A stretch of DNA of 64,000 nucleotides from CAVXFB01 sp963760935. GTDB taxonomy: Bacteria > Planctomycetota > Planctomycetia > Pirellulales > Thermoguttaceae. The translations under genes and the position numbers were made by a program. The DNA lies in NCBI GenBank assembly GCA_963760935.1, contig CAVXFB010000003.1:1054001-1118000 (forward strand), given 5' to 3'. The notes below the pieces were generated by a model that saw only the letters and a program-made list of their open reading frames with translations, did no database searches and had not been told where the DNA came from. This document shows positions 1 to 7,770 of the stretch, piece after piece (the first letter of the stretch is position 1; each line of letters begins with the position of its first letter).

Positions 1-409
1 CGCCTGCCTCTTCATGTCTGTTTCCGGCAGCGCCGATCGCGGTGAATTCTACGGCTGGAAGCGGTAACCAATTCCTGCGCACGGTGCGGATCAACCGCCC
101 GTGATCCCCGAGTCTCTTGCGAAGTACGCGGATTCGGAGATTGAGCGCATGCTCTGTCACCACGTCATTCGGCCCATGAAGGCGTTCGTCGTTCAGCCTG
201 TGAAAGCGTTCGACGATCTGTTGCCGGGTGAGAGTCTTACCTGCATTGCTCGCCAACACCTGCAACATGCGAAATTGATAGCTCGTAAGTGAGATGGGCT
301 TGCCGTCAACGACGACTTGCCATTTCCTCGGGTCGATCGTGATCCCGTGAACATGAATCAGAGCGGGGCGTGTATCTGTCTTCGTGTGGTCCATAGATGT
401 CGACGTCAT
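1..409 (-). CDS. Winged-helix (OmpR/PhoB-type) DNA-binding protein, partial
   Basis: This reading frame stays open to the left edge of the window, so its 3' end is missing. It starts at ATG 409 and gives at least 136 residues. Residues about 18-115 match a Trans_reg_C winged helix: the stretch SLTSYQFRMLQVLASNAGKT, a recognition region ending in LNLRIRVLRKRLGD, and a wing-like end RLIRTVRRNWLPL. The family binds DNA, usually behind a response-regulator receiver domain. Here the start lies directly before the DNA-binding domain, so no receiver is present on the N-terminal side. The residues after the wing (AVEFTAIGAAGNRHEEAG) are not recognised. The upstream 345 bases hold no gene. The fold assignment rests on motif recognition, and the target is unknown. 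Confidence 0.75.
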   Translation of the reverse strand, partial: MTSTSMDHTKTDTRPALIHVHGITIDPRKWQVVVDGKPISLTSYQFRMLQVLASNAGKTLTRQQIVERFHRLNDERLHGPNDVVTEHALNLRIRVLRKRLGDHGRLIRTVRRNWLPLPAVEFTAIGAAGNRHEEAG

Positions 410-411
410 TG

Positions 412-755
412 TCCCATAGCATCACGAACGAGATAAAACACCATGATCACTATGCTAGGACTGGTTTGTCTCGCGATGATGAAGGAGTCGTTAGAAATGG
501 AATAAATCCGTTAGTGTGTGGTTAGTCATGCGGCAAAGGACGTACGGCAAAGATCGAAAGGACAACGATCGAATTGGAGAACACAGCCAATGCGCTGCTC
601 GATTGTGTGGTCTAACAGGGAACTATTGGAATGCTAATCTTCTGCTCGCATTTTTGAGGCACTCCATCCCATATAGTTGCTACGTTATGTCGCCCCGATT
701 TGACACTTGATCGCAGACCATTGCACCGACAACGATCAAGAAGGATGGCTGGTTC
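412..755. other. Intergenic region, no gene seen
   Basis: This 344-base stretch separates the leftward winged-helix gene from the rightward DUF1559 gene and should hold both promoters. A 64-codon open frame at 516-710 has no ribosome binding site and no recognisable composition, so I do not call it. I see no clear -35/-10 pair or terminator. Confidence 0.5.
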
Positions 756-1838
756 ATGGACTCTCATGGAGCGGGTGCCGCACGTCAGCCGGGATCACCG
801 CGCGGTTTTACGCTGGTGGAGCTGCTGGTTGTGATTGCGATCATTGGGATTCTGATCTCATTGCTGCTGCCGGCCGTGCAAGCGGCGCGAGAAGCGGCGC
901 GTCGGATGCAGTGCAGGAACAACGTGAAACAGATCGGTTTGGCGCTGCAAAACTACACGCAAGTTCTTAATGCGTTTCCGGCCGGCTGTGTTGTGTCGCT
1001 GGGCGTAACGAATCCGTCGCAACACGCTTACGATCCGTTTAATGAGGCGGCAAATCCGGCCGCGCCAGCCGGGTCCCACGGCACGAGTTGGATGCTCATG
1101 ATTCTGCCCTACGTCGAACAGCAGAATCTATACGCACGCTGGGATTTTACCAAGAACGTCGTCAACAATGCCGCGGTGGCCCAAACCGACGTCGCCGGTT
1201 TCTACTGTCCCAGCCGTCGCAATGGCATCCGAGCGGAAGACAAGTTGGTCAGCCCGGGGAATCCCTCGCGAGGACGAATGGCAGGAGACTCCCCGCCCTC
1301 GTTCTGGTCAGCCGGCGGGACAGATTATGGCGGCTGCATCGGGGCCACAAACGGTTGGGATGATTCCGTGTCCGGAAACCTGAATCACCGTTTCACCGAA
1401 AGTGGCGCGGGCTCGGGCACTGGAAAGCCGTGGTGGTTTCGAGGGGATGGCCTCACGCCGTCGCTGGTCGGCATTTTCCTGCCCAACAGCAAAACGACGT
1501 TCGCAGACATCCGAGACGGTTCCTCGAACACCATCATGATTGGCGAAATGCAGCGGCTCGACTCGACCACCAAGGAGCGGCACAGCCAAGACGGCTGGGC
1601 ATTAGGGGGAGTAGCCACCCTGTTCACCACCGCTAACGAAAGCCACAACGGAGGACACGGAGCGGGCACTGGCGGATTGAACAACGAGTACTTCGAATCG
1701 CCCGGCAGTGACCATGTTGGCGGCGCCAATTTCGGCCTTGCCGATGGCTCCGTTCATTTCATTAGCGAGAACATCGACTCCGATTTGTTCGATCGGCTGG
1801 GCTCGATGCAAGATGGGCTACCTGGCTTCCTTCCTTAG
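756..1838 (+). CDS. DUF1559 pseudopilin-like exported protein
   Basis: A 360-residue protein of the large planctomycete DUF1559 family. Residues 17-40 carry a type IV prepilin-type cleavage/methylation signal (RGFTLVELLVVIAIIGILIS), followed by the usual AVQAAREAARRMQC helix. The C-terminal part contains SDHVGGANFGLADGSVHF, which fits the H-X9-DG motif typical of this family. A prepilin peptidase should cut after the glycine, leaving a protein anchored by its N-terminal helix and exposed outside the cytoplasmic membrane. The ATG at 756 is preceded by a purine-rich AAGGATGG. The lipoprotein gene starts 18 bases after the stop, a pairing often seen in this phylum, so the two are probably co-transcribed. 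The molecular role of the family is not established. Confidence 0.9.
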   Translation: MDSHGAGAARQPGSPRGFTLVELLVVIAIIGILISLLLPAVQAAREAARRMQCRNNVKQIGLALQNYTQVLNAFPAGCVVSLGVTNPSQHAYDPFNEAANPAAPAGSHGTSWMLMILPYVEQQNLYARWDFTKNVVNNAAVAQTDVAGFYCPSRRNGIRAEDKLVSPGNPSRGRMAGDSPPSFWSAGGTDYGGCIGATNGWDDSVSGNLNHRFTESGAGSGTGKPWWFRGDGLTPSLVGIFLPNSKTTFADIRDGSSNTIMIGEMQRLDSTTKERHSQDGWALGGVATLFTTANESHNGGHGAGTGGLNNEYFESPGSDHVGGANFGLADGSVHFISENIDSDLFDRLGSMQDGLPGFLP

Positions 1839-1856
1839 TCAACGAGGATGCGCAAC

Positions 1857-2324
1857 ATGAGATTGAATCAGCGTCCGTTGACAGGGCCCGGTGGAAATCA
1901 AATCGCGGTTCATCCCTTTCCGGGCACAGTTCGTGGGCAGGCGATCGTCGCGATGTGCGTGCCGCTACTGATTATGTCCGGTTGTGGTGGCCACGGTAAC
2001 CGGCCGCCGCTGGGTACTGTGCATGGCACGGTTACCTTGGACGGGAAACCCCTGCCCCGGGCGATCGTGGCGTTTCAGCCGATCGATCCGGCCCGGACGT
2101 CGACGGGAATCACCGACGACGACGGCAAGTATGAGTTGATCTACATACGCCAAGACAAGGGGGCCAAAGTCGGCGCCCATCGCGTGCGGATCTCCGCGGC
2201 GAAGGCCGACAAATCGCCACTTCTCCCGCCGCGTTACAACATCGAAAGTGTCCTAAAGGCAGAAGTTCGCCCGGGCGACAACACGCTTGATTTTTCCCTC
2301 AGTTTGAATCGGCATAAGCCTTGA
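1857..2324 (+). CDS. Lipoprotein with carboxypeptidase-regulatory-like (transthyretin-like) fold
   Basis: A 155-residue protein with a late signal peptide ending in a lipobox (LIMSGC, cysteine near residue 43). The mature part begins with TVHGTVTLDGKPLPRAIVAF and continues with TGITDDDGKYEL, the pattern of the small beta-sandwich carboxypeptidase-regulatory-like domain that planctomycetes place next to DUF1559 genes. An ATG at 1848 is in frame, but GAGG touches it directly. The ATG at 1857 has GAGG at a normal distance and is preferred. It is probably an outer-surface or periplasmic lipoprotein of unknown function, transcribed with the DUF1559 gene. Confidence 0.75.
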   Translation: MRLNQRPLTGPGGNQIAVHPFPGTVRGQAIVAMCVPLLIMSGCGGHGNRPPLGTVHGTVTLDGKPLPRAIVAFQPIDPARTSTGITDDDGKYELIYIRQDKGAKVGAHRVRISAAKADKSPLLPPRYNIESVLKAEVRPGDNTLDFSLSLNRHKP

Positions 2325-2472
2325 TGCAGTAACGGCAAATTACGCTAACCAAAGCCTACGGAGATGCTAGTGGACGCCTAATCAAGCTGAGACTGACGCG
2401 GCGCATAATGCGTCTGCAAGTGTGCTGTAAGCCATGGTGAACGCTTTCAATCCCGACATTGCGAGGAGGTGA

Positions 2473-4273
2473 ATGATGAAGACGGCAGGCGCAAGAGTAA
2501 CCATCGTGCTGTTGTTAGGACTAGCGGCTTCGGCAGCGCATGCCGAGGTGTACATCAATGAAATCCACTTTGATCCGCCCGGCAGCTTGGACAGCACGTC
2601 CGAGTACATCGAACTCCGCGGCACCCCTAGTACCTCGCTCTCCGGTGATTACCTCATCCTTCTCGAAAACGAGAACAACCAATTCAACAGCGGCGCCGCC
2701 GGCGTGATCGACCATATCTTTGATCTGGGGACCTACTCGCTGGGAACAAACGGCTTTCTGACTATGCGGCAGAAGAACAACCCCTACACGGCGGTTGCCC
2801 CAGGGACGACCGACTTGGTGAACACCAGCACGGGCTTTTATTCGGCTGGTTGGGGTAGCCTGCCGGACAGCACGGTCGGCGCCTCGCAGCTAGGGGATAC
2901 CGGTGTAATTGAGAATAGCGGATTCACCGCAATGCTGATCCACAACAACGGCGACCCAACCTTCGCTCCGCAGCTTGGCCAAGACTTGGATCAGAATAAC
3001 GATGGCTTGGATGCTCCCGGTTCGGACATCAACAATTGGCGGTCGAATTGGACGATTCTGGATGCGATCGGAATCCATTCCGAGTCTGGCGAAGCCCAGT
3101 ACGGTCGGCTTTACGGCAACATCAATTTCGGTCCCGAAGCAACGACCAGCATCGAGCCAGGGGCCACTTACGTCGGCGTCGGATTCGAGATCGAGTACAT
3201 CGGTCGTTGGGGCGATTCAACGGGACAGACGGCGGCGGATTGGGATGTCTCGAATCTGACCGACAACCCGGCCTCCGGTTATACGAGCGGGGCAGACTAC
3301 CGACAGTCGGGCGATCCGCATCCAATCGGCGGCGTGTTCGACCCCAACTTCCACCTGGAATCGAGTCACGGCATTTCCTTCGGTACTCCGTTGAACCGAT
3401 CGCTCGGCATGTCGAACTTTGGTGCGCCGGTCTATTGGACGGGGGCAGGCACTACGGCTTGGAACAGTACTAGTTGGGCAAATAACTGGAAAACGAATAG
3501 CGGAATTGCGACTTTTTATGGGGACGGCATCGATGTCACCTTTGACAACAGCAGTTCGACGTCCGCTGACATTAGTGCGGGGAACGTCAGCCCGGCCAGC
3601 GTGACCTTCGATATTGACGCGGCCCACAACCGCTCGGTCACTGGCACCAGCGGTATCGCCGGCGCCGCCACCGTGCTGAAGCAAGGCTCGGGCACAGTGA
3701 CCATGAGCAGCGTCAACTCCTACGGCGGTGTCACCACCGTTGAGGCGGGTAAGCTGATCTTGGCGGGCGCTGCGAAGGCCATGGTCCCAGTTCTGAACAA
3801 CGGCGGCGCAGACATCAAGGGCGGCATGCTCGTCCTCGACTACGCCACCGAAGCCGATCCGATTGCCACGGTAAAGAGTTTGCTGACGACGAGCTACGCC
3901 GCCGGCAGCGTGGAATACCGGCAAGTTCCAGAGTTCGACCGCCAGCTCCTCGCGTGGCCTGGGCTGGAACGACAACACGTCGACCAGCAAGATTAACGTC
4001 GCCTACACGGTGTATGGCGACACCAACTTGGACGGCACGACGAACTTCACGGACTTGAGCAAGCTGCTGTCGAAGTACAACCAGTCGGGCGTGTGGGCTG
4101 ATGGCGACACGAATTACGACGGCACGGTGAACTTCACCGACCTGAGTAAGATGCTGTCGACGTACAACCAGTCGGTGGGCACGCTGACCCCGTCCCCCGA
4201 ACCGTCGAGCATTGTACTTCTGGGCTTGGTCGGCCTCATCGGTGCTTGGCTCATTCGACGCAAGCAATTGTGA
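2473..4273 (+). pseudogene. Lamin-tail / beta-strand-repeat / dockerin / PEP-CTERM surface protein, frameshifted
   Basis: The upstream frame (2473-3996, 507 codons) has a signal peptide, a lamin-tail-like domain (about residues 26-300, opening EVYINEIHFDPPG) and an autotransporter-associated beta-strand repeat (GTVTMSSVNSYGGVTTVEAG). After TTSYAAG the frame becomes nonsense. The +1 frame, listed from 4010 to 4273, supplies the expected remainder: two dockerin-type calcium loops (DTNLDGTTNFTDL, DTNYDGTVNFTDL) and a PEP-CTERM anchor (PSPEPSSIVLLGLVGLIGAW). Alignment with the paralogues at 7771 and 10854 places one extra base near 3907 (GGCAGCGTGG against GGCGCGTGG). GAGGAGGTGA precedes the start. 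If the indel is real, the product loses its sorting anchor; a sequencing error is equally possible. Confidence 0.8.
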
Positions 4274-4669
4274 TCGTGCAATTTTTTCCCACCGTTGGAT
4301 GCAAACGTATCGAACTCAGAGATGACGAGGCAGCGATTTTTCGAATGATGGATGTCCACTGACGCCGCATTGCATCGTGGTGGGATGTCCATTCCAGTGC
4401 CAGCGTTGGAACCATAACGCACGGCATTTTATGCCCGACTGTTCTGCGAGAAGAGACGCTGTTCTTCCGGTGAAGCCGCGACTTCCGTCTGCGCCGGACC
4501 GTACGGGAATGCGTGCTTATGGTTCTTGGATCGAATTGTTTTCCGGTTACCGTGGCATGGCTCTGCAATGCAGCAGTTGTTCCACCACCGGAGAAGAGCA
4601 ACGAGATTGCGAATATTTAATCTGCAAGTGTGCGTGTTAGAAGAGGTCTTTCAATTAAGGAGAAAAACA
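4274..4669. other. Intergenic region, no gene seen
   Basis: A 396-base gap between two rightward PEP-CTERM genes. Several short open frames cross it, but none has a ribosome binding site or familiar composition. It probably holds the promoter of the following gene. The run CAATTTTTTCCC just after the stop has no matching stem, so I do not call a terminator. Confidence 0.45.
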
Positions 4670-5368
4670 ATGAGAGTGAGTATAACCACGTTGCGAGCAC
4701 TGGTTGCCGCCCTGGCGGCAGTCGTAGTTTTCATCTCAATCGCCAGTTCGGCCGTTGCCGAATCGGTCGCCATCACGGAGTGGATGTATAAGTCCGAGGA
4801 CGGCTCATCGGAGTACTTCGAGTTGACGAACACTGGCACGACCCCCGTAGATATGACCGGCTGGTCCCAGGACGACAGCACCGGCACCGCTGGCAAGCAT
4901 CCCTTAGACGCTTTCGGCATTATCCAGCCGGGTGAAAGCGTGCTTGGCAGCGACACCACGGATGTTGGGGCGTTTCGGTCCTATTGGAATCTGCCCGCGT
5001 CGGTCAAGGTGATTACCTACAGCAACGACAGCCTCGGCGGCACCGATGCGATCAATCTCTGGGACAACACCGGCACATTGGTCGACCAGTTGACCTACGG
5101 CAGTTCGCCTTCCACCGATGGTGTAAGCGGAAACATTGCCCTCGTCAACTTGTTCGCGAACAACGCCTCGGCCGCGGAGCTTTCGTTCGTTGGCGATAGC
5201 TATGGGTCGTATCAAGGCGGTACCAGTGGTTCCGGCGACATCGGCAACCCGGGTATCTATACCCCGTATGCGGCTCCCGAGCCGTCGTCGATCGTGCTTT
5301 GCGCAATTGGCCTTGCCGGGCTCGTGCTAGTGGGGCTTCGCAGGCATCGCGGATTGAGGACCGAATAG
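4670..5368 (+). CDS. Lamin-tail domain PEP-CTERM protein
   Basis: A 232-residue exported protein. The ATG at 4670 follows TTAAGGAGAAAAACA, a strong ribosome binding site, so the longer in-frame opening at 4526 is rejected. Residues 1-30 form a signal peptide ending ASSAVA. Residues about 31-190 resemble a lamin-tail domain (VAITEWMYKSEDGSSEYFEL, then the DNTGTLVDQLTYG strand pair), related to the N-terminal half of the protein at 2473. The C-terminus is a PEP-CTERM signal: APEPSSIVL, a hydrophobic helix and basic LRRHRG. Such proteins are sorted by exosortase systems to the cell surface. It lacks the dockerin and beta-strand cassette of its neighbours. A hairpin lies directly downstream. Confidence 0.8.
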   Translation: MRVSITTLRALVAALAAVVVFISIASSAVAESVAITEWMYKSEDGSSEYFELTNTGTTPVDMTGWSQDDSTGTAGKHPLDAFGIIQPGESVLGSDTTDVGAFRSYWNLPASVKVITYSNDSLGGTDAINLWDNTGTLVDQLTYGSSPSTDGVSGNIALVNLFANNASAAELSFVGDSYGSYQGGTSGSGDIGNPGIYTPYAAPEPSSIVLCAIGLAGLVLVGLRRHRGLRTE

Positions 5369-5385
5369 ACCTCAAGGGCAATAAG

Positions 5386-5465
5386 GGTCAGACTGCTTTC
5401 GGCAGCGTAGCAATGCTTCCGCAGGCGACACTTCCCGTCTTGCCGGAAGCAGTTCTGACCGTTTC
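5386..5465 (+). terminator. Long hairpin followed by T-rich run, possible terminator
   Basis: GGTCAGACTGCTTTCGGCA (5386-5404) pairs with TGCCGGAAGCAGTTCTGACC (5441-5460), with one bulged base and one mismatch. The loop is about 36 bases and GTTTCTTTTC follows. It sits 17 bases after the PEP-CTERM stop codon. The loop is long for a classical intrinsic terminator, so it may instead be an mRNA-stabilising structure. Confidence 0.45.
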
Positions 5466-5480
5466 TTTTCCCTTCCCAAT

Positions 5481-6806
5481 ATGCACGACGCAATGACCCG
5501 GCAACGAGTCCCCCTTGTGTACGCCTTCGTGCTGCTCGCAACGGTCGTGCTATCGAGCCGGTGCACGACGGCCAGAGCTGCGGATGTTGGGGTGCAGGTC
5601 GTGGGCGTCTATGTGTTTCCTGACACCCCGCTGACATCAATCGAAGGCTTTATCAAGAACGACCGCAAGATTCTGTTGGGAGGCATCGGAAGCGACCTTT
5701 GGCACGCACCTGACGATGCGCCAAACTGCTTCTGGATGGTCTCGGACCGGGGCCCAAACGGGGAATTGAGGGTCGGGGCAGAGAAAAGGCGGACTTTCCC
5801 TGTGCCCGACTTTTCACCGGCGATTCTGCATGTGCAGGTAGGCAACGGAAGAATCAAACTCCTCCAAACGATTCCCATCGTCGATGCGGCCGGCAACCCC
5901 GTCGGTGGACTCTCGAATATCGAAGGCGTCGACGAAACGCCTTACGACTACCAGGGCCGCCATCGGCTTTCCTACGATCCCAATGGCCTCGATACCGAGG
6001 GGCTGGTGCGGACCACGCGAGGAGATTTCTGGCTGGCCGAGGAATACTCGCCGTCGTTGGTGCATTGCGATCCGGACGGGAAGATTCTGAAGCGATTCAT
6101 CCCGGCCGGTCTGAAACTGAAAAAGACCACGTATCCGGTCGTCGCCTGTTTGCCGGGCATCCTCGCGCAACGAAAAAGGAATCGCGGCTTCGAGGGGCTG
6201 ACGCTCGTCCGCAACGGAACGACGCTCTATGCGGTCATGCAAAGTCCGCTGTCTAATCCCAACAATCACACTGCCGCGGCTTCACGCAACATACGGCTGC
6301 TCGCCTTTGACATTGCCCAAGAGAGACCAGTCGCCGAGTATGCGTACAGGCTCGAATCATATAAGAGCTTTGGACCTTCTGCCGACAAACCTTCGGACAT
6401 CAAGGTGTCGGGACTGGCAATGCTGGACAAAACAACCATGTTGGTGTTGGAACGAACGGACGAAGCTGCGCGGCTCAACAAGGTGGATCTAAGCAGGGCC
6501 ACGAACATTTTGGATGGCAAGTGGGACCGGACGCCAACCTCTCCTTCTCTGGAGTCGCTCAACGATTTGTCGGCGGCAGGGGTGACCGCGCCCACCAAAT
6601 CCTTGGTCGTCGACCTCTCGCAGCTACCAAATATGCCCGAAAAGATTGAGGGCGTTGCGATCGTCGACGCCCGAACAATCGCCGTCGCCAACGACAATGA
6701 TTTCGATCTTGGCACGTTCGATTCCGCGGGGAATAATCACGGTGCGGGCACGCGCAGCGTCATCTGTGTCCTTCGGCTAGAGGCTCCCCCGTTCGACAAG
6801 CCGTGA
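5481..6806 (+). CDS. Phytase-like esterase domain protein, exported
   Basis: A 441-residue protein with an N-terminal signal segment (residues about 10-35, ending TARAAD). The mature part matches the esterase-like/phytase-like propeller domain (Pfam phytase-like): FWMVSDRGPNGELR near residue 87, NPVGGLSNIEGVDETP, GDFWLAEEYSPSLV, RNRGFEGLTL, and a closing KIEGVAIVDARTIAVANDND. These GxxxGxxG-like and acidic turns occur once per blade. The substrate cannot be told from sequence; the family includes uncharacterised secreted hydrolases and proteins annotated as phytases. The start codon is uncertain, since neither ATG 5481 nor ATG 5493 has a good ribosome binding site. Confidence 0.75.
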   Translation: MHDAMTRQRVPLVYAFVLLATVVLSSRCTTARAADVGVQVVGVYVFPDTPLTSIEGFIKNDRKILLGGIGSDLWHAPDDAPNCFWMVSDRGPNGELRVGAEKRRTFPVPDFSPAILHVQVGNGRIKLLQTIPIVDAAGNPVGGLSNIEGVDETPYDYQGRHRLSYDPNGLDTEGLVRTTRGDFWLAEEYSPSLVHCDPDGKILKRFIPAGLKLKKTTYPVVACLPGILAQRKRNRGFEGLTLVRNGTTLYAVMQSPLSNPNNHTAAASRNIRLLAFDIAQERPVAEYAYRLESYKSFGPSADKPSDIKVSGLAMLDKTTMLVLERTDEAARLNKVDLSRATNILDGKWDRTPTSPSLESLNDLSAAGVTAPTKSLVVDLSQLPNMPEKIEGVAIVDARTIAVANDNDFDLGTFDSAGNNHGAGTRSVICVLRLEAPPFDKP

Positions 6807-6985
6807 CGCGTTGACCCGTCCACCTTGCCTCTGCCTTGCGGCAGGTGGAAGCAAAAACGCCGTTGACCGAAGTCATGCGCAATCTGGGCGTCAGTGTGGC
6901 CTCGCCATACACCCAGGCCCGGATTTGTGCGAACCTGGCAGCGGTGGCCGGTGACGCCGCCGACCGCAGTGGAACTCGCGCACAG

Positions 6986-7264
6986 CTACCACGTTGCGGC
7001 ATCACGGCTCGCGCGAAAATCGCATGTGACCGTCAACACCATGAACGCCAGCGTTGCCGAGCACGCCAGCCACAGGCCGGGCCCCACGCCCATGGCGACA
7101 ATCGTAGCCATGCCCATCAGCGAAAGCATCGCAAAGAATGCCAATTGGCCCATGGCTTGACACGCCGATCCCTCGCTGAGTCGCGCCAGCCAGGCGGTGA
7201 ATACACCAAGAATTTGTGCGGCGATGAACAGCCACAACGGGGCGGAAATCTCGAATCCATTCAT
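6986..7264 (-). CDS. Small integral membrane protein, function unknown
   Basis: A 92-residue hydrophobic protein starting at the ATG at 7264, with AAAGGAA upstream on the minus strand. Three transmembrane segments are visible: residues about 8-25 (APLWLFIAAQILGVFTAW), 37-55 (QLAFFAMLSLMGMATIVAM) and 58-78 (GPGLWLACSATLAFMVLTV). The segments are typical of a small planctomycete membrane protein, but I do not recognise a family. It is divergent from the LamG gene and shares a 500-base intergenic region with it. Confidence 0.5.
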   Translation of the reverse strand: MNGFEISAPLWLFIAAQILGVFTAWLARLSEGSACQAMGQLAFFAMLSLMGMATIVAMGVGPGLWLACSATLAFMVLTVTCDFRASRDAATW

Positions 7265-7770
7265 CCGGGCAGATTCCTTTCTGTCGTCGGCAGATAATAC
7301 CGACTCCCGGACACCCGTGGAATACCAAATCGAGTCCCAAGCCATCCTCCCCAGTGGCGGCAGAAACCGGCGGCGGTGCCCGGCAACGAACGCGAGATGT
7401 ATCCCTTTTTAGACATATTACATGCCGCCTATGACACCTGTCGCCGGCGGCGGAAAAACCGCAAACCAATTCCGTAATTACTTAGCCACGCGCTTGACAA
7501 ATTATTCCGTTTGACCATAATCGACGACAGTAGCGCTCTCCCCCAGCAGTATCGTTACTATCGGTATATCTTGCTAGATTCGACCATTTACGCTTTTCCA
7601 TCGCACGGAGGTAGCTAACTCGACAGACAATCTGGTCTTTTGTTGCGATGTCAGGCGACAGCACGCGCGTCGGGAACTGTTGCCGCCTGTTGCGGATTTT
7701 GCACCAATGAATTATTGTGGATGATTGAGCGTTCCCGCCGCTCCGCCGTCCTCGCACAAGGAGAACTGGT
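7265..7770. other. Divergent intergenic region with long leader
   Basis: This 506-base region separates the leftward membrane protein from the rightward LamG gene. It contains one good sigma-70-like promoter (listed separately), which leaves a leader of about 250 bases before the LamG start. I see no riboswitch that I can name in the leader. Confidence 0.4.
7494..7521 (+). promoter_or_regulatory. Sigma-70-like promoter for the LamG PEP-CTERM gene
   Basis: TTGACA (7494-7499), a 16-base spacer and CATAAT (7516-7521) form a near-consensus pair, about 250 bases upstream of the ATG at 7771. No other convincing pair lies nearer. Confidence 0.5.

Noticed and set aside
2..67. Rightward partial reading frame at the left edge that ends in a stop
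   Set aside because: The leftward frame across the same bases encodes a clear winged-helix domain, so the rightward frame is its shadow.
516..710. 64-codon rightward open frame upstream of the DUF1559 gene
   Set aside because: It has no ribosome binding site, no recognisable sequence and an unlikely composition.
3217..3990. Long leftward open frame opposite the first PEP-CTERM gene
   Set aside because: The same shadow recurs opposite the cassette at 8377-9222 and 11850-12587; it is the antisense of a repeated coding module and has no independent signals.
4377..4640. Open frames in the gap before the PEP-CTERM gene at 4670
   Set aside because: They lack a start signal and known motifs, and the strong ribosome binding site at 4670 sets the real start.
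7522..7770. Riboswitch in the long leaders of the LamG and SUMF1 genes
   Set aside because: The two leaders share no sequence, and I cannot match either to a known riboswitch core.
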